Source: Desulfobacterales bacterium (GTDB lineage Bacteria > Desulfobacterota > Desulfobacteria > Desulfobacterales > Desulfobacteraceae). From it: a DNA stretch of 12,284 nucleotides. The position numbers were made by a program, and so were the translations under genes. This document shows positions 1 through 6,775 of this stretch, one piece after another. How positions within the stretch are numbered: the stretch's first letter is position 1; each line of letters begins with the position of its first letter. Location of the stretch: assembly GCA_022361535.1 (NCBI GenBank), contig JAKSAU010000976.1:1-12284 (forward strand), written 5' to 3'. The notes below the pieces were generated by a model. It was not told the DNA's origin and searched no databases. It saw only the letters and a program-made list of their open reading frames with translations.

Positions 1-12
1 ATAGCAAAAACC

Positions 13-91
13 GGCTCGCTAGTTCTAAGAAGCGGCTGCCGAATTTTTTTCAAAAATCCGCCTGATGCCGTCTTCTTAGAACTAACGAGCC
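13..91. repeat. Near-perfect 24-bp inverted repeat (long hairpin)
   Basis: The arm at 13-36 (starting ggctcgctagttctaagaag) and the arm at 67-91 (ending cttagaactaacgagcc) are reverse complements except for one c/t difference and one extra base. The roughly 30-base middle can extend the stem, because cgaattttt faces aaaaatccg. On the minus strand the hairpin is followed by ggtttttgc, a short T-run like that of an intrinsic terminator; on the plus strand there is no T-run. No minus-strand gene is seen directly to its right, so a terminator role is not obvious. It could also be a dispersed palindromic repeat or a remnant terminal repeat. The pairing is certain, the function is not. Confidence 0.6.
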
Positions 92-328
92 TAAGTGCTC
101 AAATGGTAATACCTTCTTTTGAGGATACTGCCGATAATTAATCTAACCTCATTATAAAGGAACATATTTTTGACAGACGCTATGACAGGTATTTTACTCC
201 CCTCGTTTTAAGGCAGGGAAATTTGCCATCTGATTTATTTTAGTATAATATACTTTTCTATACTTCCTATGATTATAATAGTTTCCTGCTAAATATTTTT
301 TCAGACAAATGATGCTGTGTGAGGAATC
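92..328. other. AT-rich non-coding leader upstream of the solute-binding protein gene
   Basis: No ORF with a ribosome binding site was seen here on either strand. The stretch is strongly AT-rich and contains several -10-like hexamers: TATAAT at 244-249 and again at 274-279, and TTTACT at 193-198. A 13-base palindrome, AGTATAATATACT (242-254), overlaps the first TATAAT. In DNA this AT-rich such short symmetric stretches can arise by chance. Together with the hairpin at 13-91 this accounts for the gene-free left end. Confidence 0.5.
170..198 (+). promoter_or_regulatory. Candidate sigma-70 type promoter for the 329-1090 gene
   Basis: A perfect -35 hexamer TTGACA (170-175) is followed after 17 bases by TTTACT (193-198, four of six matches to TATAAT). 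Transcription would start near 205 and leave a leader of about 120 bases. A competing candidate is TTGCCA (223-228) with TATAAT (244-249), which has better hexamers but a short 15-base spacer. Seen by eye only. Confidence 0.4.
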
Positions 329-1090
329 ATGAAACATTGCCTGATCGCCATTTTCTGTGTTTTGCTGTGCAACACCGCAACGGCTCAGGAATTAAAATTG
401 GGCGGGACTGAATGGCCTCCTTATATGGGAAGTCGAATAGAGAAAAATGGAATTGCCGCCCAGATCGTAACTCACATCTTAAGCAAAGCCGGATATCAAA
501 CCAAATTTCTATTTTACCCCTGGTCGCGTACCCAGCTTTACGTAAAAACCAAAGCACTTGACGGATTGGGCATTGCATGGTTTACAAAAGAGCGTGCGAA
601 GACAATGGTATATAGCAAACCTTATATCAATACAGCCATCGTATTGGTAAAAAGAAAAGCAGACCCCTTTGTTTACAGCAATATCCAGGACCTTGAAGGC
701 AAAACCATGGGGGTCATTCTCGGCTATGGATATTTAAAAAAAATTGAATCAGATAAAATTATAAAGGAATTTGTTGCAAGCTTCCGCCAAAATCTGATGA
801 AGCTTGTTAACAACAGAATTGATCTCACCATTGAGGAAAAGCTCAATGCACAAACCATCATGGCAACTATGCCACCTGAAATTCAGGCCCAGCTGACTAT
901 CATAGAAAAACCGTTTGAAGTAAAGCCTCTGCATATTACCCTGTCCAAAAGTATGTCAAATCACACCGACATCATCGCCTCATTTAATCGGGAACTGGCC
1001 AAAATGCTTGAGGACGGATCTTACGAAACATTACTCAATAGCTTTACTTTTCCGCCACTCCACTGTTGTAACAAAAACAGATATGAATAG
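329..1090 (+). CDS. Periplasmic solute-binding protein, family 3 (PBPb-like), stand-alone
   Basis: This 253-residue protein has a classic signal peptide: short charged start, hydrophobic core at about 4-15, and a likely cleavage after ATA at residue 19. The mature part begins with a beta strand and the motif TEWPPYMG, and continues with GIAAQIVTHIL and YPWSRTQL (from about residue 63). These are typical of the transporter substrate-binding domain family related to the polar amino acid binding proteins. Length fits the family (about 230-270). The start is supported by gagg about 7 bases upstream. No permease or ATPase gene lies nearby, so it may serve a distant transporter or act as a soluble sensor; many such orphan copies occur in Desulfobacterota and related bacteria. 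The ligand cannot be told. The C-terminus carries an adjacent cysteine pair (LHCCNKNRYE), which is unusual for a periplasmic binding domain. Confidence 0.85.
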   Translation: MKHCLIAIFCVLLCNTATAQELKLGGTEWPPYMGSRIEKNGIAAQIVTHILSKAGYQTKFLFYPWSRTQLYVKTKALDGLGIAWFTKERAKTMVYSKPYINTAIVLVKRKADPFVYSNIQDLEGKTMGVILGYGYLKKIESDKIIKEFVASFRQNLMKLVNNRIDLTIEEKLNAQTIMATMPPEIQAQLTIIEKPFEVKPLHITLSKSMSNHTDIIASFNRELAKMLEDGSYETLLNSFTFPPLHCCNKNRYE

Positions 1091-1242
1091 AACAATAAAA
1101 CGGTTTCATTTCCTGCTCTCTAATTGTTTTTTAACTGAAAATTTTATAAGTTACACAAACCAACAAGAAGGACAATATACACATTAAATGATTGATACAT
1201 ACCGTCTTTCCTTAATGTTTAACTTGTTTATCAGGAACCAGC

Positions 1243-1725
1243 ATGTGGAAATTTGACAATATAAAGACAGGCATCACAGGACCCAAACCCCAATACCAGG
1301 CTATCAAAGATTACATAGAAGAAAAGAATATAAATATTATAATAAGCAAAGGAAAATGTGTTAATCAACGCAACTCAGATCTTGCCCCAGGCGAACTTGA
1401 TACCCTTTTAACCGAGTTTGCCAAATGCGATGTATCCATGATCAACTGGCCGGGAAAACGACCATCACCTCCATTTCTGGCTGCTGATATTGATCCTGAT
1501 ACCCGTACTGCCCGGGTCATGTTCCTTTTAGATCTGACCCAAGAGGCAGAAGACGGGCAGGCCAGTTTGTTTTATTCAAAACTCATGGGAGCCCTTGCCA
1601 CACAGTTTCTGGCAGCAAGGCAGGATGTGGACAAAATTTGGTTTCCATTTTTTCTTCAGGACACGGTAGGACGTGGGGTAATAAGGCAGGACATGGACCA
1701 GGGGACAGCTCTGAGCCGCCCATAA
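1243..1725 (+). CDS. Hypothetical protein, 160 aa, family not recognised
   Basis: The ORF starts at an ATG with AGGA six bases upstream (1233-1236) and ends just before a strong hairpin, which supports a real gene. No signal peptide or membrane segment is visible, so the product is probably cytoplasmic. The N-terminal third is lysine- and isoleucine-rich (INIIISKGK near 30-38). There are only two cysteines (39 and 62). The middle has a proline-rich turn, WPGKRPSPPF (69-78), followed by an acidic stretch ADIDPDTRTA. The C-terminal part is aromatic (KIWFPFF, 131-137) and then polar. I do not recognise the fold. It lies 152 bases after the solute-binding protein gene on the same strand; an AT-rich gap between them (ttgttt at 1124, tataag at 1145) could hold its own weak promoter, so co-transcription is uncertain. 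Confidence 0.65.
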   Translation: MWKFDNIKTGITGPKPQYQAIKDYIEEKNINIIISKGKCVNQRNSDLAPGELDTLLTEFAKCDVSMINWPGKRPSPPFLAADIDPDTRTARVMFLLDLTQEAEDGQASLFYSKLMGALATQFLAARQDVDKIWFPFFLQDTVGRGVIRQDMDQGTALSRP

Positions 1726-1767
1726 AAAAATCAGGCCCGGGATATTTTAAAACCCGGGTCTGATTTA
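1724..1767. terminator. Intrinsic terminator between convergent genes
   Basis: Arms 1728-1741 (aaatcaggcccggg) and 1753-1766 (cccgggtctgattt) pair over 14 positions with one mismatch, around an 11-base loop. On the minus strand the stem runs straight into a run of seven Ts (complement of 1724-1730), so it is a very good terminator for the 59-aa minus-strand gene, which ends at 1777. On the plus strand it starts three bases after the 160-aa gene's stop codon, but the T-tract there is poor (tgatttatg). It probably serves both genes, most strongly the minus one. Confidence 0.8.
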
Positions 1768-1776
1768 TGAATTAAA

Positions 1777-1956
1777 TTAACCTGAAATCATGCATTCTTT
1801 GGCACGCTGACCGCTTTTTTTTGCAGCCCAGCGAAAGCACAGATGCCGTTCTTCAGGACTTGTTGTATCATAATCGCAGGATCGAAGTTCTTCGACCAGT
1901 CTTTCTTTTTCCCTGGCACAACATGCCTTTGCTTTTATACTTATGGATCTTGCCAT
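1777..1956 (-). CDS. Small 59-aa cysteine-containing protein, family not recognised
   Basis: This short ORF reads from an ATG at 1956 to a TAA at 1777-1779. It is preceded by an almost consensus Shine-Dalgarno, GGAGGTG (complement of 1961-1967), six bases from the start, and is followed after 10 bases by a strong terminator; these flanks are the main reason to call it a gene. The protein starts MARSISIKAKACCAREKERL and is highly charged, with many Arg, Lys and Glu. It has five cysteines at residues 12, 13, 28, 40 and 55, and one tryptophan (43). No signal peptide or membrane segment is seen. The middle (EKERLVEEL, then SPEERHLCFRWAAKKSGQRA) looks helical, so a helical hairpin is likely. Cysteine spacing does not match a named zinc or iron-sulfur motif. 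It lies 119 bases downstream of the beta-CASP hydrolase gene on the same strand and may be co-transcribed. Function unknown. Confidence 0.7.
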   Translation of the reverse strand: MARSISIKAKACCAREKERLVEELRSCDYDTTSPEERHLCFRWAAKKSGQRAKECMISG

Positions 1957-1987
1957 AACTCACCTCCGGCAACCCTTGGAATCAATC

Positions 1988-2039
1988 AAATCCGGTTTAA
2001 AGAACCGGGATGTTCATTTCATATGGTAAGACCGGATTT
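1988..2039 (-). promoter_or_regulatory. Competing hairpins in the leader of the 59-aa gene (attenuator-like)
   Basis: Read on the minus strand, segment A (aaatccggt, 2039-2031), segment B (ccggtt, 2008-2003) and segment C (aaccggattt, 1997-1988) occur in order. C can pair with A over nine bases or with B over six bases around a five-base loop, so the two structures exclude each other. The region lies between the stop of the beta-CASP hydrolase gene (2076) and the ribosome binding site of the 59-aa gene (1961-1967). The B-C hairpin is followed by atttgatt, a weak terminator-like tail. Pairing is visible; a regulatory role is inference. Confidence 0.35.
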
Positions 2040-2075
2040 CTGGAAAACAAGAAAAAAATTAGTCTTTCATAACTT

Positions 2076-3653
2076 TTACACCTCTATCTTATCTCCGGGT
2101 TTGGGAATTACTGCATTATATCCCTTGTCCTTGAGACGACGGGCAAAGGCCTCGCTTTGGGCAGACTCGCCATGAACGATGGCAACATTCTTAACATTCA
2201 GGTTGGATTCGGTGATGATGCGCATAAGTTCATGCCTGTCCCCATGAGCTGAAAACCCGCCGATCTTCTCCACACGTGCTTTAAGCGGATAAGATTTGCC
2301 AAGGATTTTGACTTCCTGAGCAGCGTCGTGATCATTACCGTTGTTGGGCAGGCCCAGTTCCTCAAGGCGTCTTCCTAAAGTATGCTGAGCCATATATCCC
2401 ACCAGGAGTATGGTGTTTTTCGGATCATGAATCTTATACCGCAGATGGTGAAGAATCCTGCCTGCCTCACACATGCCTGAGGCGGAAATAACTACATGCG
2501 GGGTGTTGTCACGGGTCAGTTTCATGGATTCCTGCACGGTTTCCACAAATTTAATCTTGTCAAAGTAAAATGGGTTCAAACCTTTTTCTAAGAAAGCTTC
2601 ATGGGTTTCCCTATCATAAACTTCAGGGTGCTCTCCAAATACAGTGGTAATATTGGAAGCAAGTGGGCTGTCTACATAGATTGGCACCTTGGGTACCTCA
2701 CCGGCTTCGTATAATTCATGAAGGATATAAATTACCTCCTGGGTCCGGCCATAGGCAAAAGAGGGGATGATTAAAGAGCCGCCCCGTTCAACAGTTCGAA
2801 TCAGTACATCTTTCAAGCTGCCGGCCAGGTCTTCCACAGCCCCATGCTCACGGTCGCCATAAGTGCTTTCAGTGATGAACAGATCAATATCCCGGTCTTC
2901 TTCATCAAACTCAAGCGTGGGATCTTTTAAGATAGGTTTGTCAAATCTGCCAACATCTCCGGTATAGAGAATTCTTTTGGTTTCACCACCATTTTTAACC
3001 GTGATTACGGAAAATGCCGATCCTAGTATATGACCGGCCACATAGAACTTTACGGTCGTATCTTTCCCGATGGTCACTGGTGTTCCAAAAGGATATCCGT
3101 CAATATATGACAGAGACTGGCGGGCATCATCCATTGTGTACAAAGGTGTGACCACATCTAAACCGTGCTCCTTTTGAAGGGAGGCAATGGTATCAACATT
3201 CAGATCATACGGATTTTTCTTGAGCAGATTCTTGATCTTTGATTTTTCTTTATTGGAAATCTGCTGTTTGGTCTTTGACTGCTCTGCCTGGTATAGAAAG
3301 GCACGCAACGCTTTGTAATTCAGATAATGGGCATCAGATTCCTGGATATGCCCGGAATCCATTAACATATAATTTAAGGCATCCTTAGTAGGCCGTGTGG
3401 TCACCACCCGGCCTGCAAACCCATTTTGGGTCAAAACAGGAATCCTGCCTGAATGGTCAATGTGAGCATGCGAAAGCACCATGGAGGTGATGTCAGACCG
3501 CTCAAGGGGGAATTTAAGATTTTTTTCCCGGCTCTCTTTTCTCCGGCCCTGGAACATGCCGCAGTCCAACAAGATCTTATCATCTCCCGTATCCAGTACA
3601 TGCATGGAACCGGTCACTTCGCCTGCCGCCCCAAGAAATCCCATCTCAACCAT
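2076..3653 (-). CDS. Metallo-beta-lactamase / beta-CASP hydrolase, CPSF73-like (probable ribonuclease)
   Basis: This 525-residue protein carries the full set of metallo-beta-lactamase motifs: SHAHIDH (H62, H64, D66, H67), AGHILGSA (H208) and YTGDVGR (D233). It also has the beta-CASP elements TESTYGDR (from 261), PSFAYGRTQE (297-306) and SASGMCEAGR (390-399), and a C-terminal GFSAHGD (H470). Proteins of this family bind two zinc ions and cut RNA, as in eukaryotic CPSF73 and bacterial and archaeal homologues; a role in RNA processing or decay is inferred. Usual length is about 450-470. The excess is a lysine-rich insertion at about 120-170 (QSKTKQQISNKEKSKIKN and following). The start was chosen as ATG 3653, with ggaagg five bases upstream; a GTG two codons earlier (3659) sits too close to that site. 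No signal peptide, so cytoplasmic. A long palindrome separates it from the upstream DUF4197 gene, and the 59-aa gene follows. Confidence 0.92.
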   Translation of the reverse strand: MVEMGFLGAAGEVTGSMHVLDTGDDKILLDCGMFQGRRKESREKNLKFPLERSDITSMVLSHAHIDHSGRIPVLTQNGFAGRVVTTRPTKDALNYMLMDSGHIQESDAHYLNYKALRAFLYQAEQSKTKQQISNKEKSKIKNLLKKNPYDLNVDTIASLQKEHGLDVVTPLYTMDDARQSLSYIDGYPFGTPVTIGKDTTVKFYVAGHILGSAFSVITVKNGGETKRILYTGDVGRFDKPILKDPTLEFDEEDRDIDLFITESTYGDREHGAVEDLAGSLKDVLIRTVERGGSLIIPSFAYGRTQEVIYILHELYEAGEVPKVPIYVDSPLASNITTVFGEHPEVYDRETHEAFLEKGLNPFYFDKIKFVETVQESMKLTRDNTPHVVISASGMCEAGRILHHLRYKIHDPKNTILLVGYMAQHTLGRRLEELGLPNNGNDHDAAQEVKILGKSYPLKARVEKIGGFSAHGDRHELMRIITESNLNVKNVAIVHGESAQSEAFARRLKDKGYNAVIPKPGDKIEV

Positions 3654-3763
3654 CAGCACCTTCCTTTCAACAATTAGTTGTCAATTTGCAACCTGTCTAT
3701 GCATGTTTACAACCGATATTCACTTCTTTGCAACTGAATTAAGACTGTTTGAACAGAGTATCT

Positions 3764-3887
3764 GCGTGACTTTAAATTTGCCCGGATACAAGGCGCAGTT
3801 AAAGCCTGATACCGGAGCGTACACGAAGTACGTGAGGATATCAGGCTTTGAATGCAACGCTGTAGACGGGTGGATTTAAAGTTACGC
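3764..3887. repeat. 124-bp imperfect palindrome (dispersed-repeat-like hairpin)
   Basis: Two arms of about 58 bases mirror each other: gcgtgactttaaat at 3764-3777 faces atttaaagttacgc at 3874-3887, cccggataca faces tgtagacggg, and aaagcctgat faces atcaggcttt. The apex is gcgtac-acgaa-gtacgt. On the minus strand the palindrome begins one base after the DUF4197 stop codon. There is no T-run, so it is more likely an mRNA 3'-end stabiliser or a REP/RIP-type mobile repeat than a simple terminator. From memory, intergenic palindromes with a similar gtac...gtacgtgagg apex recur in Desulfobacteraceae genomes; I could not check this here. Confidence 0.75.
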
Positions 3888-3888
3888 C

Positions 3889-4650
3889 CTATTGAAATAC
3901 TTTTTGGAGGAGCTCCGTAGTCCTCTTCGCCGGATCCTCACGAATCGCTTTTTCCTCCTTTGCCAGATAATAAAAAATACCATCCATGGCTTTGTCAACA
4001 GCGTGACCTGTCAAATCCCCTTTGACATCAGGAACAAAAGGCAGGGTCTTATACTGGCCCATCATCTGGTCATATGCCTGAACTGCTCCCACTTCTTCTA
4101 AGGTATCATCCACCACCGGGGTAAAGGCATCCACAAGCCCCGGGGACATTTTTTCCCTGAAATACTGTGTGGCAGCATCATCAGGTCCATCTAAAATGGC
4201 TTTGGCATCCTCAAAACTCATCTGGGTAATTGCATCCATAAACAACGCTTTGGCTTTGGGAGTAGCAGCCTCAGCTGCCCGGTTCAGTTTAAGTTCCACC
4301 TCATCGGTATATGACCCTAAGCCCGCCTTGTCCATCAAGGATTTAACCGTGGCAAGGCTGTCCGGCAATGGAATGTGAATCGCTTCATCCAGGTTGAACC
4401 CGTCTGCTGTACCCAACTGACTGACGACAGCCTGGGAACCTTTTTCCAATGCCTGCTTAAGCCCTGCAATAATGTCTTCAGTGGAAAGACCTGTCGTGCT
4501 TTCCACCACTTTTTCAGACCCCCCGAAGGATTCAAGCAGCTTGCTGCCCTGGTCCAGCCAGGAATTACCTGCCCATGCAGGCAGCTGCCAAATCAGGGCT
4601 ACCATCAATAACAGCCCCGCTACATAGTTTCTGATCATTTTTTTATACAT
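3889..4650 (-). CDS. DUF4197 domain-containing exported protein
   Basis: The 253-residue product has a signal peptide of about 27 residues (MYKKMIRNYVAGLLLMVALI, cleavage after AWA). The rest matches what I know of the DUF4197 family: GLSTEDIIAGLKQALEKGS near the start, IHIPLPDSLATVK in the middle, AKAILDGPDDAATQYFREK, and a C-terminal end with GIFYYLAKEEKAIREDP followed by RTTELLQKVF. Length is normal for the family. The protein is expected to be mostly helical and periplasmic; no activity is known for this family. AGGA sits seven bases before the ATG. It lies 63 bases downstream of the AsmA gene on the same strand and is probably the last gene of a tpx-asmA-DUF4197 unit, ending directly in the palindrome at 3764-3887. 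Identification of the family is firm, function unknown. Confidence 0.88.
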   Translation of the reverse strand: MYKKMIRNYVAGLLLMVALIWQLPAWAGNSWLDQGSKLLESFGGSEKVVESTTGLSTEDIIAGLKQALEKGSQAVVSQLGTADGFNLDEAIHIPLPDSLATVKSLMDKAGLGSYTDEVELKLNRAAEAATPKAKALFMDAITQMSFEDAKAILDGPDDAATQYFREKMSPGLVDAFTPVVDDTLEEVGAVQAYDQMMGQYKTLPFVPDVKGDLTGHAVDKAMDGIFYYLAKEEKAIREDPAKRTTELLQKVFQ

Positions 4651-4713
4651 ACTGTATTCCTTGAATTGGTGACTATACCCCTTTAAAAAAATTTTGTTTC
4701 TTCAAATTTTTCT

Positions 4714-6738
4714 TTAGTTGAACAGCCCCTTAATCAACGATTTTGCTTTATCCTCAGGTTTTTCATCCGTACCTGTTTTTTGGGTTCCTGATTCAGTTGA
4801 ACTTCCTTTTCCTTGAATCAAAGATTTAATCCCTTCAGCATCAGTCGGTAACTGATTGCCTACCATAGCCTCAAGGTCGGGACGGATTTTGGGCTGTGCA
4901 TAAGTTCCTGTGATAAGCAAAGGAATTAGCAGTCCGGACCTGTCTTTTGTGTCGCCCTGCCCCTTTAACGTGGCTACAAGTTTTGGGTCGATCCTAAAAT
5001 CCAGGTCTTCTTTGACCAGGTTGGTCTGTCCTTCGGTAGAAAGGCGAAGTAATGGAGAAGCCAGAAACGCACCGGGAATTTTTACCAGGCCTTTTGAGGC
5101 AGTATAGGGCACCTTAAGTTCGGCAAAATCCGTTCTTGGTTTTTCCGTTGCCTTTTCAGTCAGGCCAAGGCCGGACTTTGCATTGCGGATAGTACCGGCA
5201 ATATCAATACCCACAATAGCGCCGTCTGTAAAAACCAATTCACCTTTGCCGCCTAAGGTTTTTTTAATCATATCCGGGGTATCGCCCATCATGGAAAGAG
5301 CCATGTCGGCAGCCAGGGTTCCCTCAATAATTTCTTTTTTGGCTCCGTCCTTGACTAGGGGGCCTGCCTGAACGCCTGTTGTGGTCAGACGAACATCTGT
5401 TTTAGGCGTATCCTTGCGCACATCCAATGTGGCCTTGGCACCTGCGTTACCCTCATAAAGATCCATGGAAAAAGGATCCAGATTAAATACACCGTTTTTA
5501 CCGGTAACATGTACCACCACATTGGCCATGCTCAGGTTGGCTGCCTTGAGGCTGCCGATTGTGGCTTTACCGTCAAGTACCATTTTACGCAAAGGCGCAT
5601 AATCGGTCTTCGCTTTGGTGCCAGATCCGGATTTAGCAGGCTGACCCGACGTTTTCTTGTCACCGCCTTCCTTGGCCGGGGGCAGATACCGGTCCACATC
5701 TATCTTGTCCAGAGCCAAGTCAAACTTAAGATCAGGTTTTTCAAAGGCCTTTGCCTGGGCACTAAACTTCAAAGTAGAGTCATCCAACCCCATGACCCCG
5801 TCTGAAATGGAAACTGCCTGGGCAGAACCCTGTATTTTTGCCTTAAAAGAAACCTTGTTCAATACATTGGGGTCACTGGTCTGAACGGGAAAGGGCTGGC
5901 CAAGCGCATCAAAAAGCTTTCTTGGTGAAAATTGGGCCAGGTCAATGTCCATATCCAGCTTTTGGGCGGTCATGGGCTGAATAAGAGACCCTTTAACGGC
6001 AAGGGATAACTCATCAAACGCTTTGATTGCCAGGTCCAGGTTTACATCGCTCTTACCCGGTTCTGTGCCAATGGGTCCGGCCTTACCTTCAACAGAAACA
6101 GGTTTGCCGTCTACCTTGGCACTGAAATTCAATGTGACGGGCTTGTCCAGGCTGACATCCGTGATATCCAGGTTAAGATCCGAAATTTTCTTTGATGTAC
6201 CGGCAGCATTATCCACATAAGAAAGAAGACCATTGATGATAGAAAACTGACCCACCATCAACGATTCAATGGGCAGGCCTCCGTCACCCTCTTTTGGGGT
6301 TTTTTCTACTGTTTTTTCTTTCTTTTTTGGCTCAGCAGGTCCAATATTTTCCCAGTTGCCTTTGCCAGCTTTGTCTTTCACCAGCAGAATCTGTGGGGAA
6401 TCCATGACAAAGGTATCCACCTGAACCTGTTTGGAGAGCAAAGGCATTACCTTGAGCCTGACTTCAAACCCTTTGACCGAAATCATCTGGTCTCCGTCAA
6501 ACCCCTTGGCATTGCCCAGTTTTAAATCGGACAAGCTGACCCCCACCCAGGGGAATACAGAGAGTTTGATATCATCGCCCATGGAAAAACTGCGGCCGGT
6601 CTGTTCGGTCACCAGTGCTTCTATTTCGGGCTTATACTTTTGAACATCCACAAACATGGGAACCAAAACAACAGCCCCAATAATCAATATCAGGACCAGT
6701 CCCACAAGGATGCCAGCCCACTTTAGCAATTTATTCAT
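4714..6738 (-). CDS. AsmA family protein
   Basis: The 674-residue protein has one N-terminal membrane anchor (about 7-29, ILVGLVLILIIGAVVLVPMF) followed by a large, mostly beta-strand periplasmic region. The opening YKPEIEALVTEQTGRSFSM and IKLSVFPWVGVSLSDLKLGN are typical AsmA N-terminal sequence. The C-terminal third (DLDFRIDPKLVATLKGQ, then LLIPLLITGTYAQPKIRPDL) matches the AsmA C-terminal domain. Low-complexity charged linkers occur at about 136-153 and 357-378, and the last 30 residues are also polar. AsmA-type proteins are bridge-like proteins of the cell envelope implicated in outer-membrane assembly and phospholipid transport; length is close to E. coli AsmA. AGGGAG lies about eight bases before the ATG. 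It follows tpx by 37 bases and precedes the DUF4197 gene by 63 bases, which suggests one transcript. Confidence 0.9.
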   Translation of the reverse strand: MNKLLKWAGILVGLVLILIIGAVVLVPMFVDVQKYKPEIEALVTEQTGRSFSMGDDIKLSVFPWVGVSLSDLKLGNAKGFDGDQMISVKGFEVRLKVMPLLSKQVQVDTFVMDSPQILLVKDKAGKGNWENIGPAEPKKKEKTVEKTPKEGDGGLPIESLMVGQFSIINGLLSYVDNAAGTSKKISDLNLDITDVSLDKPVTLNFSAKVDGKPVSVEGKAGPIGTEPGKSDVNLDLAIKAFDELSLAVKGSLIQPMTAQKLDMDIDLAQFSPRKLFDALGQPFPVQTSDPNVLNKVSFKAKIQGSAQAVSISDGVMGLDDSTLKFSAQAKAFEKPDLKFDLALDKIDVDRYLPPAKEGGDKKTSGQPAKSGSGTKAKTDYAPLRKMVLDGKATIGSLKAANLSMANVVVHVTGKNGVFNLDPFSMDLYEGNAGAKATLDVRKDTPKTDVRLTTTGVQAGPLVKDGAKKEIIEGTLAADMALSMMGDTPDMIKKTLGGKGELVFTDGAIVGIDIAGTIRNAKSGLGLTEKATEKPRTDFAELKVPYTASKGLVKIPGAFLASPLLRLSTEGQTNLVKEDLDFRIDPKLVATLKGQGDTKDRSGLLIPLLITGTYAQPKIRPDLEAMVGNQLPTDAEGIKSLIQGKGSSTESGTQKTGTDEKPEDKAKSLIKGLFN

Positions 6739-6775
6739 CGTTATTCTCCCTGGATGGTATGTCTGATAATGCTAT

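Noticed and set aside
13..91. Integron attC recombination site
   Set aside because: The stem is long and almost perfectly paired, the core sequences GTTRRRY and RYYYAAC are not in the right positions, and no integron cassette or integrase is seen.
1800..1816. Sigma-54-like promoter (tggcac followed by a GC at the right distance)
   Set aside because: It lies inside the 59-aa gene on the opposite strand, the -12 element is poor, and no plus-strand gene starts downstream.
1843..2175. 110-codon plus-strand ORF opposite the 59-aa gene and the end of the hydrolase gene
   Set aside because: It lacks a ribosome binding site and spans an intergenic region with hairpins; the minus-strand reading has far better signals.
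3481..3879. 132-codon plus-strand ORF across the start of the beta-CASP gene and the palindrome
   Set aside because: It is antisense to a conserved N-terminus and continues through a repeat, with no ribosome binding site.
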